Of a DNA stretch of 64,000 nt, positions 32,242 through 45,019 are shown piece by piece. Source of the DNA: Calditrichota bacterium (GTDB taxonomy: Bacteria > Calditrichota > Calditrichia > RBG-13-44-9 > J042). A model generated the notes under the pieces. It did not search any database, had not been told where the DNA came from, and saw only the letters and a list, made by a program, of their open reading frames with translations. A program made the position numbers and the translations under genes. Each line of letters starts with the position of its first letter. Positions within the stretch are counted from its first letter, which is position 1. The stretch covers positions 24,284-88,283 of the forward strand of contig JAADJD010000004.1 in the NCBI GenBank assembly GCA_013150955.1, given 5' to 3'.

Positions 32242-35200
32242 ATGGTTGACTTGGAAACTTATCTGCAAAAAGGTCAGATTTCAAAAATTTCCATTGGGTT
32301 GGCTTCCCCCAGTGCGATTCTGGAAAAAAGCTATGGGGAAGTAACCAAACCGGAAACCATTAATTATCGATCCTTCAAGCCGGAAAAGGACGGACTGTTC
32401 TGCGAGAAGATCTTCGGTCCGGTGAAGGATTACGAATGTCATTGCGGAAAATACAAGCGAATTCGGTATAAAGGCATTATCTGCGATCGCTGTGGGGTGG
32501 AGGTGACCTCGAAGTCGGTACGTCGGGAGCGCATGGGGCACATCAGTCTGGCCGTGCCCATCGTGCATATCTGGTATTTTCGTTCCACACCTTCCAAGAT
32601 TGGTTACTTGCTCAATATTTCGCCCAAGGATCTGGAAAAGATTATTTATTACGAAGCATATGTGGTCATTCAGCCGGGCAATACCAGCTACAACGTGGGC
32701 GATTTGCTGACGGAAGAAGAATACCTGAACGCCATTGAAGGCTTGTCCCCGGAAGAGAAGAATTTGCCGGAGGATCATCCGGATAAATTTATTGCCAAGA
32801 TGGGTGGGGAAGCCATCCGGGATATGTTGCGCCGCATCGATGTGGAAGAGCTGGCGGATGAGCTGCGCACGATTTTGAAGACGGAGCGGTCGCAACAAAA
32901 GAAGCTGGAAGCCCTGAAGCGGTTGAAGGTGGTAGAGGCGTTCCGCACCAAGGAGAACGGTGAGTATAAGAATAAACCCGAGTGGATGGTACTCGATGTC
33001 ATTCCGGTGATTCCACCGGAATTGCGTCCCCTGGTACCTCTGGAAGGCGGGCGTTTTGCCACTTCTGACCTGAATGATCTGTATCGCCGGGTGATAATCC
33101 GCAACAATCGGTTAAAGAAGTTAATGGACATCAAGGCACCGGAAGTCATTTTGCGCAACGAGAAGCGCATGCTGCAGGAGGCAGTAGATGCATTGTTTGA
33201 TAACACCAAGCGCACCACGGCGGTTCGCAGTGATGGCAATCGCCCGCTCAAGTCGCTCTCGGATATGTTGCGTGGCAAACAGGGGCGCTTCCGCCTGAAC
33301 CTGCTGGGGAAGCGAGTGGACTATTCCGGTCGTTCGGTCATTGTGGTGGGACCGAAACTGAAGCTCTACGAGTGCGGTCTGCCCAAAGAAATGGCGGTGG
33401 AGCTGTTCAAGCCCTTTATTATTCGCAAACTGCAGGATCGCCGCATTGTGAAGACGGTGAAAAGCGCCAAACGCATTGTGGATCGACGCGATGCGGTGGT
33501 GTTCGAGATTCTGGAAGAGATCGTCAAAGATCATCCGGTATTGCTAAACCGGGCACCCACGCTTCACCGGTTGGGTATTCAGGCATTTCAACCGGTGTTG
33601 ATTGAAGGAAAGGCCATCGAAATCCATCCACTGGTCTGTACGGCATTTAATGCCGACTTTGACGGGGACCAGATGGCCGTTCATGTGCCATTGAGTTTTG
33701 AGGCCCAGATGGAAGCCCGCTTGCTGATGCTGGCATCTCACAACATCCTGTCCCCGGCAAACGGGCGACCCCTGGCGACCCCCAGTCAGGACATGGTGCT
33801 GGGCAGTTATTACCTGACCAAAGAAAAGCGCGGTGTAAAGGGCGAAGGAAAGATCTTCTCCTCGCCAGAGGAAGTGGTCATTGCCTACAACGACAAGAAG
33901 GTAGACTTACACGCCATTATTAAAGTACGCATCAACGGAGAGCTGATTGAAACCACGGTGGGGCGGGTGATCTTCAATCAGATCATTCCGGACGAAATGG
34001 GCTTCATCAACGAGTTGATGACCAAGAAAGCACTGGAGCAGCTGGTTTCTAACGTGATGCTGAAGACCGGCAACCTGCGCACCGTGGAATTTCTGGACGA
34101 TTTGAAAGAACTGGGATTCCGTTACGCCACGCTGGCCGGTACCAGTATCGGTCTGGATGACGTGGTTATCCCCCAGAGCAAATACGACATCATCGAGAAG
34201 GCTTACGAGGAAGTGCAGCAGCTGGAAGAGCAGTATCGAATGGGGTTGATTACAGACGGCGAGCGCTACAACAAGGTCATCGATATCTGGACACGGGTGA
34301 CGGAGCAGGTATCCACCGAATTGTTCAAGCTGCTGGAATCGCACAAGGATGGTTTCAACAGTCTGTACATGATGTCCCATTCGGGTGCACGAGGAAGCCG
34401 CGAACAGATTCGCCAGCTGGCCGGTATGCGAGGTCTGATGGCCAAACCGCAGAAAACGCTAACCGGTCAGACCGGTGAGATTATCGAAAACCCGATTACG
34501 GCCAACTTTTTCGAAGGGCTGTCTGTTCAGGAGTACTTCATTTCCACGCACGGTGCCCGTAAAGGTCTGGCCGACACCGCATTGAAGACGGCGGATGCCG
34601 GTTATCTGACCCGACGCCTGGTGGACGTGGCGCAGGATGTGATGATCACCGAATACGATTGCGGCACCATTCTGGGAATCGAAACCTATCCCATCAAGGA
34701 AGGGGAAAAGATCATCGAGCCGCTTTCCGATCGTGTGCTGGGCCGGGTGTCGGTGGATGACGTGTACGATCCGTTGACCGGTGAATTGATTGTAAAAGCC
34801 GGCCAGTTGATCGATGAGGAAATTGCCAAAAAGATTGACGAATCGGTGATCGATTCGATCAAGATTCGTTCCGTGTTGACCTGCGAATCCACCCGCGGTG
34901 TTTGTGCCATGTGCTATGGCCGTAATCTGGCTACCGGACGATTGGTGGACATTGGCGAAGCCGTGGGTGTGATGGCCGCTCAGAGTATCGGTGAACCGGG
35001 TACTCAGTTGACCCTGCGTACGTTCCATATCGGTGGTACGGCAGGGCGTATTGCGGCCCAGTCCGAAGTGTTTGCCAAGGTGGCTGGAATTATCAAGTAC
35101 GAAAATATCCGTTTTCTGGAAACGGAAATCGAAGAAGATGGTGAGTTGAAGCAGGTCAAGATCAGCCTGGTCCGCAACGGTATGATCCACATTACGGATG

Positions 35201-36489
35201 AAACCGGACGGACGCTGACCCATTATACCGTTCCCTACGGTGCCAAGATTGTGGTGGAAGATGGCCAGAAAGTGGAACGCGGACACATCCTGTTCGAATG
35301 GGATCCGTACTCCTCTGTGATTCTGACGGAGAAAGGTGGACGGGTAAAATATGTGGATCTGGTGGAGAATGTAACCGTTCGCGAAGAGGTGGATGAACAG
35401 ACCCTGCAACGGCAGCGTGTGGTGATCGAATCTCGAAACAAAAACTTGAGCCCGCACATTTCCATTCTGGATGAGGAAGGCAACGAGATTGCCAGCTACA
35501 TTCTGCCCCAGAAGGCGCACATCCTGGTTAACGAAGGCGAAATGGTAAAACCGGGTCACGTGATTGCCAAGATTCCGCGAGAAATTGGCCGTACCCGGGA
35601 CATCACCGGTGGTCTGCCGCGGGTGGCGGAATTGTTTGAAGCCCGCAAGCCGAAAGAACAGGCCATCGTTAGCGAAATTGATGGTATTGTGCGCTTTGGC
35701 CCCATCAAACGGGGTATCCGGGAAATTACCGTGGAAGGAAAACTGGAGAAAAAGAAATACCTCATCCCCTACAGTAAACACGTGCTGGTCCACAACGGGG
35801 ATTATGTGAAAGCGGGTGAGATGTTGACCGACGGATCCATTTCGCCGCAGGACATTTTGCAGATCCTGGGACCGAACAAGGTGCAGGAATATCTACTGAA
35901 CGAGATTCAGGAAGTGTACCGGCTGCAGGGAGTGCGGATTAACGATAAACACATCGAGATTATTGTGCGGCAGATGATGCAACGGGTGAAAGTGGTGGAT
36001 CCGGGCGATACGCGGTTCCTGGAAGGCGACACGGTGAACAAATTCACCTTTAACGAAGAGAACGAGAAGATCCGCAATAAAGTCATCATCACCGATCCGG
36101 GCGATTCCCGCTTTAAGAAGCGGCAGCTGGTGGAGCGGGTGAAGTTTGAATACACCAATCGCCAGTTGACCAAGGCCGGCAAGAAGCCCGCGGAGGCACG
36201 TCCGGCAGAACCGGCGACTGCGGAGCCCATTTTGCTGGGGATTACAGCCGCGGCATTGTCGACGGACAGCTTCATCTCTGCGGCATCGTTCCAGGAAACC
36301 ACCCGCGTGCTCACCGATGCGGCCGTTGCCGGGAAGGTAGATTACCTGTACGGACTGAAAGAGAATGTCATCGTTGGAAATCTGATTCCTGCCGGCACTG
36401 GCCTGAAGAAATACAAGCAGCTTCAGGTGGAATATAAAGAAGAGGCCGGTAAGGAAGAGGAGGTTCCCGAAGAAGTCCCGGCTAAATAA
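32242..36489 (+). CDS. rpoC: RNA polymerase beta-prime subunit
   Basis: 1415 residues. Zinc site 1 ([20 protein letters not shown]), the catalytic loop NADFDGDQM binding the active-site Mg, the bridge-helix/trigger-loop region ([20 protein letters not shown]) and zinc site 2 ([13 protein letters not shown]) are all present. AAGGAG directly abuts the ATG at 32242, so the TTG three codons later (32251, spacing nine) could be the real start; the difference is three residues. The C-terminus ends in an acidic stretch ([14 protein letters not shown]). It follows rpoB by 72 bases, an AT-rich spacer without terminator features. Confidence 0.98.
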   Translation: MVDLETYLQKGQISKISIGLASPSAILEKSYGEVTKPETINYRSFKPEKDGLFCEKIFGPVKDYECHCGKYKRIRYKGIICDRCGVEVTSKSVRRERMGHISLAVPIVHIWYFRSTPSKIGYLLNISPKDLEKIIYYEAYVVIQPGNTSYNVGDLLTEEEYLNAIEGLSPEEKNLPEDHPDKFIAKMGGEAIRDMLRRIDVEELADELRTILKTERSQQKKLEALKRLKVVEAFRTKENGEYKNKPEWMVLDVIPVIPPELRPLVPLEGGRFATSDLNDLYRRVIIRNNRLKKLMDIKAPEVILRNEKRMLQEAVDALFDNTKRTTAVRSDGNRPLKSLSDMLRGKQGRFRLNLLGKRVDYSGRSVIVVGPKLKLYECGLPKEMAVELFKPFIIRKLQDRRIVKTVKSAKRIVDRRDAVVFEILEEIVKDHPVLLNRAPTLHRLGIQAFQPVLIEGKAIEIHPLVCTAFNADFDGDQMAVHVPLSFEAQMEARLLMLASHNILSPANGRPLATPSQDMVLGSYYLTKEKRGVKGEGKIFSSPEEVVIAYNDKKVDLHAIIKVRINGELIETTVGRVIFNQIIPDEMGFINELMTKKALEQLVSNVMLKTGNLRTVEFLDDLKELGFRYATLAGTSIGLDDVVIPQSKYDIIEKAYEEVQQLEEQYRMGLITDGERYNKVIDIWTRVTEQVSTELFKLLESHKDGFNSLYMMSHSGARGSREQIRQLAGMRGLMAKPQKTLTGQTGEIIENPITANFFEGLSVQEYFISTHGARKGLADTALKTADAGYLTRRLVDVAQDVMITEYDCGTILGIETYPIKEGEKIIEPLSDRVLGRVSVDDVYDPLTGELIVKAGQLIDEEIAKKIDESVIDSIKIRSVLTCESTRGVCAMCYGRNLATGRLVDIGEAVGVMAAQSIGEPGTQLTLRTFHIGGTAGRIAAQSEVFAKVAGIIKYENIRFLETEIEEDGELKQVKISLVRNGMIHITDETGRTLTHYTVPYGAKIVVEDGQKVERGHILFEWDPYSSVILTEKGGRVKYVDLVENVTVREEVDEQTLQRQRVVIESRNKNLSPHISILDEEGNEIASYILPQKAHILVNEGEMVKPGHVIAKIPREIGRTRDITGGLPRVAELFEARKPKEQAIVSEIDGIVRFGPIKRGIREITVEGKLEKKKYLIPYSKHVLVHNGDYVKAGEMLTDGSISPQDILQILGPNKVQEYLLNEIQEVYRLQGVRINDKHIEIIVRQMMQRVKVVDPGDTRFLEGDTVNKFTFNEENEKIRNKVIITDPGDSRFKKRQLVERVKFEYTNRQLTKAGKKPAEARPAEPATAEPILLGITAAALSTDSFISAASFQETTRVLTDAAVAGKVDYLYGLKENVIVGNLIPAGTGLKKYKQLQVEYKEEAGKEEEVPEEVPAK

Positions 36490-36526
36490 GCCGGGTTTTC
36501 TTATGGCCATAAAAATTTATTTATAA

Positions 36527-36555
36527 TTGACTAAACTTTGTTCAATTTGTAAATT
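36527..36555 (+). promoter_or_regulatory. Candidate promoter of the rpsL-rpsG-fusA group
   Basis: TTGACT (36527-36532) and TAAATT (36550-36555) are 17 bp apart in the 102-bp AT-rich gap after rpoC. This would be an internal promoter for the str genes and possibly all downstream ribosomal genes. The ribosome-binding site GGAGGAG of rpsL follows. Confidence 0.5.
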
Positions 36556-36591
36556 TTAAGGCTGTGACTTTTTAGGTGAAGGAGGAGAAAG

Positions 36592-36966
36592 TTGCCAACG
36601 ATCAACCAGATTATTCGGTTCGGGCGCAAAAAAATTGAGAAGAAAAATAAGGCACCGGCGCTGGGGGGATGTCCCCAGAAACGCGGTGTGTGTACCCGTG
36701 TGTACACCACCACGCCCAAAAAGCCAAATTCCGCGTTACGGAAAGTGGCGCGTGTTCGCTTAACCAATGGCATTGAAGTGACCGCTTATATTCCGGGTGA
36801 AGGCCACAACCTGCAGGAGCACTCCATTGTGCTCATTCGCGGGGGCCGTGTTAAGGACTTGCCCGGTGTGCGTTATCACATTATCCGCGGTACGCTGGAT
36901 GCGGCAGGTGTGGAGGATCGGAAAAAGAGCCGTTCCAAGTACGGAACCAAGAAGCCAAAACAATAA
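36592..36966 (+). CDS. rpsL: Ribosomal protein S12
   Basis: 124 residues from a TTG start behind GGAGGAGAAAG. The streptomycin-related loops are of the sensitive type: [18 protein letters not shown] (lysine at the K43 position) and [13 protein letters not shown] (lysine at K88). S12 monitors decoding at the A site. Confidence 0.97.
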   Translation: MPTINQIIRFGRKKIEKKNKAPALGGCPQKRGVCTRVYTTTPKKPNSALRKVARVRLTNGIEVTAYIPGEGHNLQEHSIVLIRGGRVKDLPGVRYHIIRGTLDAAGVEDRKKSRSKYGTKKPKQ

Positions 36967-36980
36967 AATCTTGGGGTTGA

Positions 36981-37451
<471 letters not shown>

Positions 37452-37487
37452 AGGAGTTAACGGTTTAATGAAGGATGAAGTAAGCAG

Positions 37488-39572
37488 ATGTCCAAGCGAT
37501 TTCCATTAGAAAAATTACGAAATATCGGAATAATGGCCCATATCGATGCGGGCAAGACGACCACCACGGAGCGGATTTTGTTCTACACCGGTCGGGTGCA
37601 TCGAATGGGCGAGGTCCATGAGGGTTCTGCCACCATGGACTGGATGGAGCAGGAAAAGGAGCGCGGTATCACCATTACATCCGCAGCGACGACCTGTTTC
37701 TGGCGTGATCATCGAATTAACATTATCGATACACCCGGACATGTGGATTTTACCGCCGAAGTGGAGCGTTCCCTGCGGGTGCTGGACGGGGCGGTGGCCC
37801 TGTTTTGTGCGGTCGGCGGCGTGGAGCCACAATCCGAAACGGTATGGCGACAGGCAGATAAATATGGGGTTCCCCGGATTGCCTTCGTCAACAAGATGGA
37901 TCGGGTGGGAGCGGATTTCTACAATGTGGTGGAAATGATGAAGGTGCGACTGGGAGCCCATCCGGTTCCGGTACAAATTCCGCTGGGCGAAGGCGAGTTG
38001 TTTACCGGGTTGGTGGATCTGGTGAAAATGAAGGCCGTGATTTACGATGAAAGCAGTCTGGGAACCCGCTGGTATGAAGAAGAGATTCCCCGGGACTTGA
38101 TGGATCGGGTGGAAGAGTACCGGACGATTCTGGTTGAGGCGGCGGCCGAATTCGACGATCGCCTGATGGAAAAATATCTGGACGGGGAAGAGATTGAAGA
38201 GCAGGAACTGAAGGCCGCCATCCGAAAGGGCACCCTGAAGAGTCATCTGGTGCCGGTGCTGTTGGGGTCAGCGTTTAAGAACAAGGGAATTCAGCGGTTA
38301 CTGGATGCGGTGATCGACTATTTACCCTCTCCACTGGACATAGCTGCCGTTCAGGGGGTTGATCCCCGAACCGACAAAGTGGTGGAGCGGCCGGTTTCGG
38401 ATGATGCGCCCTTTACGGCACTGGCCTTCAAGATTATGACCGATCCCTATGTGGGGAAGTTGACCTTTTTCCGCGTCTACAGCGGGTCGGCGAAAGCCGG
38501 TTCTTACGTGTACAACACGGCGTCGGGGAAGAAGGAACGTTTTGGCCGGTTGCTGCAAATGCATGCCAATCATCGGGAAGATATTGACGAGGTGTTTACG
38601 GGCGATATTGCGGCGGCGGTGGGGTTGAAGTACACCAAGACCGGGGATACCCTGTGTGATCCCAACAAGCCGATTATTCTGGAATCCATGAAATTCCCCG
38701 AGCCAGTGATTTCGGTGGCCATTGAGCCCAAATCCAAGGCCGATGCCGACAAGCTGAGCGAGGCGCTGGGGAAGTTGAGTGATGAGGATCCGACCTTCCG
38801 GGTTTCCACCGATGAAGAAACGGGACAGACCCTGATCAGCGGAATGGGAGAGTTGCATCTGGAAATCATTGTGGATCGGTTGTTGCGGGAGTTTAAGGTG
38901 GGAGCGCGTGTGGGGCGGCCTCAGGTGGCGTACAAGGAGACGATTACGCGAGCCGAAAAGGCGGAAGGCAAGTTTGTGCGGCAGACCGGTGGTCGTGGGC
39001 AATACGGTCACGTGTGGATTGAAATGGAGCCCAACGAGAAGGGTAAGGGTTTTGAGTTTGTGAACAAAATTGTCGGCGGAGTTATTCCCAAAGAATTCAT
39101 TCCGGCCGTAAAGTTGGGCATTGAGGATGCGTTGAAAAACGGCGTGCTGGCGGGTTATCCAGTTGTGGATGTGAAAGTGACCCTGTTCGATGGCTCCTAT
39201 CACGAAGTGGATTCCAGTGAAATGGCGTTTCGGGTTGCCGGGTCCATGGCTGCCAAAGAAGCCATGCGAAAGGCCAATCCCATTCTGCTGGAACCCATCA
39301 TGGAAGTTGAGGTGGTGGTACCGGAAGAATATATGGGGGATGTAATCGGGGATTTGAATTCGCGACGTGGGAAGGTGACCGGCATTTTACCCCGAAAAGA
39401 TGCGCAGGTGGTGGAGGCGCTGGTGCCACTGGCGGAAATGTTCGGTTATGCCACGCGCTTGCGCTCGTTAACACAGGGACGCGCGGTCTACACCATGCAG
39501 TTTCATCATTACGATGCGGTACCTCAGGAAATTGCGGATAAAATCATTGAGAACATTCAAACGAAAAAATAA
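37488..39572 (+). CDS. fusA: Elongation factor G
   Basis: 694-residue translocation GTPase. Motifs: [19 protein letters not shown] (G1), [31 protein letters not shown] (G3), [10 protein letters not shown] (G4). Domains II-V follow without gaps; the domain IV tip region [13 protein letters not shown] is canonical. It is followed by rpsJ directly, without tuf in between. This is a standard EF-G rather than the EF-G2 or recycling type as far as can be judged by its conserved domain IV. Confidence 0.98.
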   Translation: MSKRFPLEKLRNIGIMAHIDAGKTTTTERILFYTGRVHRMGEVHEGSATMDWMEQEKERGITITSAATTCFWRDHRINIIDTPGHVDFTAEVERSLRVLDGAVALFCAVGGVEPQSETVWRQADKYGVPRIAFVNKMDRVGADFYNVVEMMKVRLGAHPVPVQIPLGEGELFTGLVDLVKMKAVIYDESSLGTRWYEEEIPRDLMDRVEEYRTILVEAAAEFDDRLMEKYLDGEEIEEQELKAAIRKGTLKSHLVPVLLGSAFKNKGIQRLLDAVIDYLPSPLDIAAVQGVDPRTDKVVERPVSDDAPFTALAFKIMTDPYVGKLTFFRVYSGSAKAGSYVYNTASGKKERFGRLLQMHANHREDIDEVFTGDIAAAVGLKYTKTGDTLCDPNKPIILESMKFPEPVISVAIEPKSKADADKLSEALGKLSDEDPTFRVSTDEETGQTLISGMGELHLEIIVDRLLREFKVGARVGRPQVAYKETITRAEKAEGKFVRQTGGRGQYGHVWIEMEPNEKGKGFEFVNKIVGGVIPKEFIPAVKLGIEDALKNGVLAGYPVVDVKVTLFDGSYHEVDSSEMAFRVAGSMAAKEAMRKANPILLEPIMEVEVVVPEEYMGDVIGDLNSRRGKVTGILPRKDAQVVEALVPLAEMFGYATRLRSLTQGRAVYTMQFHHYDAVPQEIADKIIENIQTKK

Positions 39573-39589
39573 ATGGGAGAGGTGGAACG

Positions 39590-39898
39590 GTGCCTGGTCA
39601 GAGTATTCGCATAAAATTAAAGGCCTACGATCATCATTTGATTGATAAGTCGGCGGAAAAAATTATTACCACAGCCAAGGCAACGGGTGCGCTGATTTCC
39701 GGTCCCATTCCGTTGCCGACCAAACGCAGTTTGTTCACTGTGCTGCGTTCACCGCACATCGATAAAAAATCGCGCGAACAGTTCGAAATGAAAGTGCACA
39801 AACGTTTGATTGACATCCACAATGCCACGAACAAAACCATTGACCAATTGATGAAGCTGGAATTGCCAGCTGGCGTGGATATCGAGATTAAGACGTGA
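39590..39898 (+). CDS. rpsJ: Ribosomal protein S10 (NusE)
   Basis: 102 residues from a GTG start behind GGAGAGGTGG-like bases. The conserved [20 protein letters not shown] opening and the long loop [20 protein letters not shown] are present. S10 also acts as NusE by binding NusG. It begins the S10 operon 17 bases after fusA, with no visible promoter or leader of the L4-regulated type. Confidence 0.98.
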   Translation: MPGQSIRIKLKAYDHHLIDKSAEKIITTAKATGALISGPIPLPTKRSLFTVLRSPHIDKKSREQFEMKVHKRLIDIHNATNKTIDQLMKLELPAGVDIEIKT

Positions 39899-39930
39899 GG
39901 AATCGTGCAGAAAACGCTCTGGAGAGAATC

Positions 39931-40551
39931 ATGAGTGGATTGATTGGAAAAAAAATTGGAATGACCCGGATTTTCGATGAAGAAGGGAATGTGGTGCCGG
40001 TGACGGTCATTCAGGCGGGACCCTGCTATGTGACCCAGATTAAAACCGTCGAACGGGATGGATACGAGGCCATACAGCTGGGTTTTGATATCAAGAAGGA
40101 AAAGAATACCACCAAACCGTTGTTGGGACATTTTAAGAAGGCCAATGTGCCGCCGTTGCGTAAGTTAAAAGAATTTCCACCGTTTAAAGATCGGGAAGTG
40201 AAGCTGGGGGATGTGATTACGGTGGATATTTTTCAGCCCGGTGAAATTGTGAAGGTTTCTGGAACCAGTAAAGGGCGGGGATTTGCTGGCGTGGTGAAAC
40301 GCCATGGTTTTGGCGGCGGTCCCAAAACGCACGGTCAGTCGGATCGTTTGCGTGCACCGGGGTCTATCGGACAAAGTTCGTTTCCCTCTAAAGTTTTCAA
40401 GGGCATGCGAATGGCGGGACACATGGGCAACAAGCGTGTCTCCGTTCTGGGATTGAAAGTGATTAAAGTCGATCCCGAAAAGAATCTGCTTTTCGTCAAG
40501 GGTGCGGTGCCCGGAGCCCGGAATAATTACGTGGAAATTTATAAACGATAG
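39931..40551 (+). CDS. rplC: Ribosomal protein L3
   Basis: 206 residues from ATG 39931 behind GGAGAG; an upstream in-frame start near 39895 would overlap rpsJ and adds no conserved sequence. Family features: [17 protein letters not shown], the long central loop with [20 protein letters not shown] that reaches the peptidyl transferase centre, and [11 protein letters not shown]. Confidence 0.97.
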   Translation: MSGLIGKKIGMTRIFDEEGNVVPVTVIQAGPCYVTQIKTVERDGYEAIQLGFDIKKEKNTTKPLLGHFKKANVPPLRKLKEFPPFKDREVKLGDVITVDIFQPGEIVKVSGTSKGRGFAGVVKRHGFGGGPKTHGQSDRLRAPGSIGQSSFPSKVFKGMRMAGHMGNKRVSVLGLKVIKVDPEKNLLFVKGAVPGARNNYVEIYKR

Positions 40552-40591
40552 ATAACTGGATAACGGAGAACTGTAAACGTTGGGTAGAGCT

Positions 40592-41221
40592 ATGGAATTG
40601 GATGTCTACAAACTGGATGGCACAAAGACCGGAGAAAAGGTCACCTTAAATCCCGAGGTGTTTGAAATAAAGCCAAATGATCACGTGATTTACCTGGCGG
40701 TAAAGGCGTATCTGGCCAATCAGCGGCAGGGTACCCATAGTGTGAAGAATCGGGCAGCGGTGTCGGGTGGTGGACGGAAGCCATTTCGTCAAAAGGGAAC
40801 CGGTCGGGCCCGTCAGGGAACCATCCGGGCACCCCACATGGTTGGTGGAGGGCGTGCGTTTGGACCGCATCCCAGGGACTATACTCAGGATTTGCCCAAG
40901 AAGGTGAAGCGCCTGGCCCGAAAGTCTGCCCTGAGTTACAAGGCGCGGGAAAACAAAATTGTGGTGGTGGAAGATTTTAAGTTTGATGAGCCCAAGACCA
41001 AGAAAGTTGTGGAACTGCTGCAAAATCTTAATATTAATGATCGAAAAGTCCTGTTCATTACTGCGGATTATGATCTGAATTTTTATAAGTCAGCACGGAA
41101 CATTCCCTACAAGTGGGTATTAAAAGCACCTGAATTCTCGACCTATGACATTGTCAATGCCCAGGTGCTGGTATTTCAAAAGAGTGCGGTCCAAACGGTA
41201 AACGAGGTGTTGGCAAAATGA
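40592..41221 (+). CDS. rplD: Ribosomal protein L4
   Basis: 209 residues. The long tunnel-lining loop is conserved (KNRAAVSGGGRKPFRQKGTG then RARQGTIRAPHMVGGG). I prefer ATG 40592 (MELDVYKLDG), the usual family N-terminus; a TTG at 40580 with GGAG ten bases upstream would add four residues. The stop overlaps the rplW start by four bases (ATGA), so the two are translationally coupled. Confidence 0.96.
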   Translation: MELDVYKLDGTKTGEKVTLNPEVFEIKPNDHVIYLAVKAYLANQRQGTHSVKNRAAVSGGGRKPFRQKGTGRARQGTIRAPHMVGGGRAFGPHPRDYTQDLPKKVKRLARKSALSYKARENKIVVVEDFKFDEPKTKKVVELLQNLNINDRKVLFITADYDLNFYKSARNIPYKWVLKAPEFSTYDIVNAQVLVFQKSAVQTVNEVLAK

Positions 41222-41520
41222 GAGATCCGAGAGACATCATCATCGAGCCGGTTTTGACGGAAAAAGCCATGCGGCTGAAGGACGAAGCCAATCAGTACGT
41301 TTTCAAGGTGGCAATGGATGCCAATAAAATTGAAATCAAAAGAGCCCTGGAAGCGCGGTTTGATGTGAAGGTAAAAAGTGTGCGTACCATGATTGTGAAG
41401 GGCAAACCCCGGCAACGGTTCACACGTTCCGGGCTGGTACGGGGCTATACCTCCCGGTGGAAAAAGGCCATTGTGACGCTGGAAGAAGGCAGCAAATTCG
41501 ATTTTCTGGAAAACGTATAG
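41218..41520 (+). CDS. rplW: Ribosomal protein L23
   Basis: 100 residues; IIIEPVLTEKAMRLKDEANQ is the classical opening, and the beta-hairpin that docks trigger factor and SRP near the tunnel exit follows (VRTMIVKGKPRQRF). Its ATG overlaps the rplD stop. Confidence 0.97.
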   Translation: MRDPRDIIIEPVLTEKAMRLKDEANQYVFKVAMDANKIEIKRALEARFDVKVKSVRTMIVKGKPRQRFTRSGLVRGYTSRWKKAIVTLEEGSKFDFLENV

Positions 41521-41540
41521 GATAGATCTGGAGAATAGAT

Positions 41541-42365
41541 ATGGGATTGAAAAAATACAAACCGATTACACCTGGTTTACGCTTTCGCGTGGATGTGACG
41601 CGTGAGGACATTACCGCGGATGAGCCGGAACGCTCATTGGTTCAGCGGCTTCCCCGAACGGGCGGTCGAAACAATCAGGGGCGAATCACGGCCTGGCAAC
41701 GCGGTGGCGGGCATCGCAAGCTGTATCGAATAATCGATTTTAAGCGGGACAAGCGGGACATTCCCGCCACGGTGAAAACCATTGAGTACGATCCCAATCG
41801 CAGTGCGCGCATTGCCTTGCTGGCATATGCAGACGGGGAAAAACGATACATTCTGGCACCCGACGGGTTAAAGGTGGGTGACCAGGTGATGGCGGGTGAG
41901 AATGCGGAAATTAAGGTGGGCAATGCGTTGCCGCTGGGACGGATCCCCCTGGGGATGATGGTGCACAACATCGAATTGTATCCCGGTAAGGGCGGACAGG
42001 TGGCCCGCAGTGCCGGTACGGCCGCTCAGTTGATGGCGAAAGAAGGCGAATGGGCCCTGTTGAAGATGCCGTCCGGCGAAATTCGCAAATTCCGGATGGA
42101 GTGCTACGCGACGGTAGGACAGGTCAGCAATGTGGACCACATTAACATCTCCCTGGGCAAAGCCGGTCGTGCGCGCTGGCGCGGGCGGCGACCCAATGTG
42201 CGGGGTGTGGCCATGAACCCCATTGATCACCCAATGGGGGGTGGCGAGGGGCGTTCTTCTGGTGGACGCCATCCCTGTTCCCCCTGGGGGAAACTGACAA
42301 AAGGATTGAAAACCCGTAAGAAACGTAAACCTTCGGATGCGTTGATTGTGAAACGACGGAAATAA
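41541..42365 (+). CDS. rplB: Ribosomal protein L2
   Basis: 274 residues. Conserved features include [20 protein letters not shown] and, near the C-terminus, [20 protein letters not shown] followed by [10 protein letters not shown], holding the histidine (in DHPMGGGEG) essential for peptidyl transferase assembly. The start is supported by CTGGAG ten bases upstream. Confidence 0.98.
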   Translation: MGLKKYKPITPGLRFRVDVTREDITADEPERSLVQRLPRTGGRNNQGRITAWQRGGGHRKLYRIIDFKRDKRDIPATVKTIEYDPNRSARIALLAYADGEKRYILAPDGLKVGDQVMAGENAEIKVGNALPLGRIPLGMMVHNIELYPGKGGQVARSAGTAAQLMAKEGEWALLKMPSGEIRKFRMECYATVGQVSNVDHINISLGKAGRARWRGRRPNVRGVAMNPIDHPMGGGEGRSSGGRHPCSPWGKLTKGLKTRKKRKPSDALIVKRRK

Positions 42366-42379
42366 GGAAAGAGGAAACC

Positions 42380-42667
42380 ATGGCACGATCGCTGAAAAAA
42401 GGACCATACATTGATCCCAAACTGTTCAAAAAAATTCAGAAGTTGAACGAGACCGGGCAAAAGAAGGTCATCAAGACCTGGGCCCGACGCAGCACCATTC
42501 CGCCGGAATTTGTCGGGCACACCATTGCCGTGCACAATGGCATCAAGTTTATCCCGGTCTACATTACGGAAAATATGGTCGGTCACAAACTGGGTGAATT
42601 CGCGCCGACCCGGACCTATCGGGGTCATGGGGGTAAATTAGCGGAGCGCATGTCCAAGGTTCGATAA
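42380..42667 (+). CDS. rpsS: Ribosomal protein S19
   Basis: 95 residues: [15 protein letters not shown] opening, the core [20 protein letters not shown] and the end [16 protein letters not shown]. It binds 16S rRNA in the 30S head together with S13. GGAAAGAGG precedes the start. Confidence 0.98.
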   Translation: MARSLKKGPYIDPKLFKKIQKLNETGQKKVIKTWARRSTIPPEFVGHTIAVHNGIKFIPVYITENMVGHKLGEFAPTRTYRGHGGKLAERMSKVR

Positions 42668-42687
42668 GGAAAAGGTTGAGGAAGAAG

Positions 42688-43035
42688 ATGGAAGCCATTG
42701 CCAGAGAGAAATATGTTCGGATATCGCCCATAAAGGTGCGGCGGGTGATTCAGTTGATCAAGCATAAGAATGTGGAAGAAGCGCTAAATATTCTGCATTT
42801 TACGCCCAAGCGGGCGGCAAAGGTGCTGGAGAAGGCCTTGCGTTCGGCAGTGGCCAATTTTTACGAAAAGGAAGAAGGGGCCAAAATCCCGGCCAGCCAG
42901 ATCTACATCAAAAATGCGTACGTGGACAATGGCCCCATGCTGCGGCGATTTCGACCCATGTCCATGGGGCGTGTGGGACGGATTCGCCGACGGACCAGTC
43001 ACATTACCATTATTTTAGAAAACAAAGAAGATTAA
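42688..43035 (+). CDS. rplV: Ribosomal protein L22
   Basis: 115 residues from ATG 42688 (MEAIAREKYVRISPIKVRRV), the usual family start; the TTG at 42676 is an alternative with its own AAGGA. The tunnel hairpin is at PMLRRFRPMSMGRVGRIRRR, the region involved in macrolide interaction. Confidence 0.96.
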   Translation: MEAIAREKYVRISPIKVRRVIQLIKHKNVEEALNILHFTPKRAAKVLEKALRSAVANFYEKEEGAKIPASQIYIKNAYVDNGPMLRRFRPMSMGRVGRIRRRTSHITIILENKED

Positions 43036-43054
43036 TTGAGCGGAGGAGTGCGCT

Positions 43055-43690
43055 TTGGGTCAGAAAACGAATCCAATAGGCTTTCGGTTAGGGTTTATTA
43101 AGACCTGGAATTCCCAGTGGTTTGATGAGAAGAACTTTGCGAAGACGCTGAACGAAGACCTGTTCATCCGGCGCTACATTCGGCAGCGTTTTAAAGATGG
43201 TGCGGTGTCCAAGATCGAGATCGAGCGAACGGCGAAGCGAATTCTGATCGACATTCACACGGCGCGACCCGGTGTGGTAATCGGAAAAAAGGGAGCGGAA
43301 GTGGACAAGCTGAAGGTGGAGCTGAGCAAGCTGATTTCCAAGGATGTGCAAATCAATATTACCGAAATCAAGCATCCGGAACTGGATGCGTTTCTGGTGG
43401 CTCAAAACATTGCCCGTCAGCTGGAAGGGAAGGTGTCCTTTCGTCGGGCAATGAAGCGGGCAATTACCGCGGCCATGCGCCTGGGTGCTGAAGGAATTAA
43501 AATATCCTGTGCGGGACGTCTGGGCGGGGCGGAAATGGCCCGTACCGAAAGCTACAAAGAGGGGCGCATTCCCCTGCAAACGCTTCGGGCCGATATCGAC
43601 TACGCCACTGCCACCGCCATTACGACCTACGGAACCATTGGTGTGAAGGTGTGGATTTACCACGGGGATGTGATTGGGCGTAAATCGTAA
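43055..43690 (+). CDS. rpsC: Ribosomal protein S3
   Basis: 211 residues from a TTG start behind [27 protein letters not shown] opening, KH domain motif [14 protein letters not shown] and the C-terminal [20 protein letters not shown] are canonical. It lines the mRNA entry channel. Confidence 0.98.
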   Translation: MGQKTNPIGFRLGFIKTWNSQWFDEKNFAKTLNEDLFIRRYIRQRFKDGAVSKIEIERTAKRILIDIHTARPGVVIGKKGAEVDKLKVELSKLISKDVQINITEIKHPELDAFLVAQNIARQLEGKVSFRRAMKRAITAAMRLGAEGIKISCAGRLGGAEMARTESYKEGRIPLQTLRADIDYATATAITTYGTIGVKVWIYHGDVIGRKS

Positions 43691-43703
43691 GGAGAACTAA
43701 ACC

Positions 43704-44123
43704 ATGTTAATGCCAAGACGTGTAAAATATCGCAAGCAACATCGGGGACGCATGAAAGGAAAGGCCAGTCGGGGCAACACCCTGGCGTTTGGCCGCTATG
43801 GTCTGAAAGCCCTGGAACCTCACTGGATAACCAGTCGTCAGATTGAGGCCGCCCGAATTGCCATTACCCGTTACATCAAACGTGGCGGCAAGGTCTGGAT
43901 TCGGATTTTCCCCGATAAGCCGGTCACAAAAAAACCGGCCGAAACCCGAATGGGTAAGGGAAAGGGATCTCCCGAATACTGGGTGGCCGTGGTGAAACCG
44001 GGACGGATTTTGTTTGAGTTAGAGGGCGTATCCCCGGAAGTTGCCAAAGAAGCCATGCGATTGGCATCGCATAAATTGCCAATAAAAACCAAGTTTGTGA
44101 TGCGTGAGGAAAGTGGGGAATAG
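43704..44123 (+). CDS. rplP: Ribosomal protein L16
   Basis: 139 residues. [19 protein letters not shown] opening, then the loop [20 protein letters not shown] and [18 protein letters not shown] near the A-site tRNA. No deviations from the family in size or sequence. 13 bases after rpsC with GGAGAA as ribosome-binding site. Confidence 0.98.
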   Translation: MLMPRRVKYRKQHRGRMKGKASRGNTLAFGRYGLKALEPHWITSRQIEAARIAITRYIKRGGKVWIRIFPDKPVTKKPAETRMGKGKGSPEYWVAVVKPGRILFELEGVSPEVAKEAMRLASHKLPIKTKFVMREESGE

Positions 44124-44128
44124 GAGCC

Positions 44129-44350
44129 ATGAAGATCGAAGAACTGCGAAGCATGCCGATTCCGGAGCTAAAGGAACTGCTGGAAGATTTAAAGGATGAG
44201 CTGGCAAACCTGCGCATCCAGAAGGCCATGCATCAGATTGATAATCCGAATCGCATTCGGCAGGTAAAGCGGGATATTGCCCGTATCAAGACCCTTTTAC
44301 GGGAGTATGAATTGGGCATTTCGAAACCAAAACTGGAAACCAAAGAATAG
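44129..44350 (+). CDS. rpmC: Ribosomal protein L29
   Basis: 73-residue two-helix protein: [20 protein letters not shown], then [20 protein letters not shown]. It lies near the tunnel exit. Only five bases follow the rplP stop, whose end holds its AGGAGCC ribosome-binding site. Confidence 0.96.
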   Translation: MKIEELRSMPIPELKELLEDLKDELANLRIQKAMHQIDNPNRIRQVKRDIARIKTLLREYELGISKPKLETKE

Positions 44351-44363
44351 GTGTGGATGGATT

Positions 44364-44618
44364 ATGGAGCGAGGTATCCGTAAAACCCGTGTGGGTGTGG
44401 TGGTCAGCGACAAGATGGACAAGACCGTCGTGGTGGCTGTGGAGCGGTTGGTGAAGCATCCCCTGTACAAAAAATACATTAAGCGAACAAAGAAGTTTAA
44501 GGCCCACGATGAACGCAATGAGTGCCAGGTTGGCGACAAGGTAAAAATTATGGAAACACGACCTTTAAGCAAGACCAAGCGTTGGCGGGTGGTTGAAATC
44601 TTGGAAAAAGTAAAGTAA
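44364..44618 (+). CDS. rpsQ: Ribosomal protein S17
   Basis: 84 residues from ATG 44364 ([20 protein letters not shown]), the usual opening; a longer frame into rpmC is not needed. The OB-fold motif [19 protein letters not shown] and the end [20 protein letters not shown] are intact. Confidence 0.97.
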   Translation: MERGIRKTRVGVVVSDKMDKTVVVAVERLVKHPLYKKYIKRTKKFKAHDERNECQVGDKVKIMETRPLSKTKRWRVVEILEKVK

Positions 44619-44637
44619 AACGGTTTGGGGTGGTATC

Positions 44638-45006
44638 ATGATTCAGGAATATACACGGCTGAATGTGGCGGATAATTCGGGTGCGAAAAAGGTCATGTGC
44701 ATCCGGGTGCTGGGTGGCACGGGTAAACGTTACGGAACGGTTGGCGATATCATTGTCGTGTCGGTCAAAAGCGCTATTCCCAATGCGCCGGTCAAAAAGG
44801 GTGAAGTCTCCCGTGCGGTAATCGTTCGCACCAAGAAAGAAATCCGACGGGAAGATGGATCGTACATTCGATTTGATGAAAACGCTGCGGTGCTGCTGGA
44901 CAATCAGGGGGAACCCAGAGGGACCCGCATTTTCGGTCCGGTAGCCCGAGAATTACGCGAGAAGGATTTTATGAAAATCATTTCGTTGGCGCCTGAGGTT
45001 CTTTAA
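44638..45006 (+). CDS. rplN: Ribosomal protein L14
   Basis: 122 residues. [20 protein letters not shown] opening and the end [16 protein letters not shown]. It forms an intersubunit bridge and is the first gene of the classical spc operon; no separate promoter is visible in the 19-base gap. Confidence 0.98.
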   Translation: MIQEYTRLNVADNSGAKKVMCIRVLGGTGKRYGTVGDIIVVSVKSAIPNAPVKKGEVSRAVIVRTKKEIRREDGSYIRFDENAAVLLDNQGEPRGTRIFGPVARELREKDFMKIISLAPEVL

Positions 45007-45019
45007 GAGGAATGGAAAA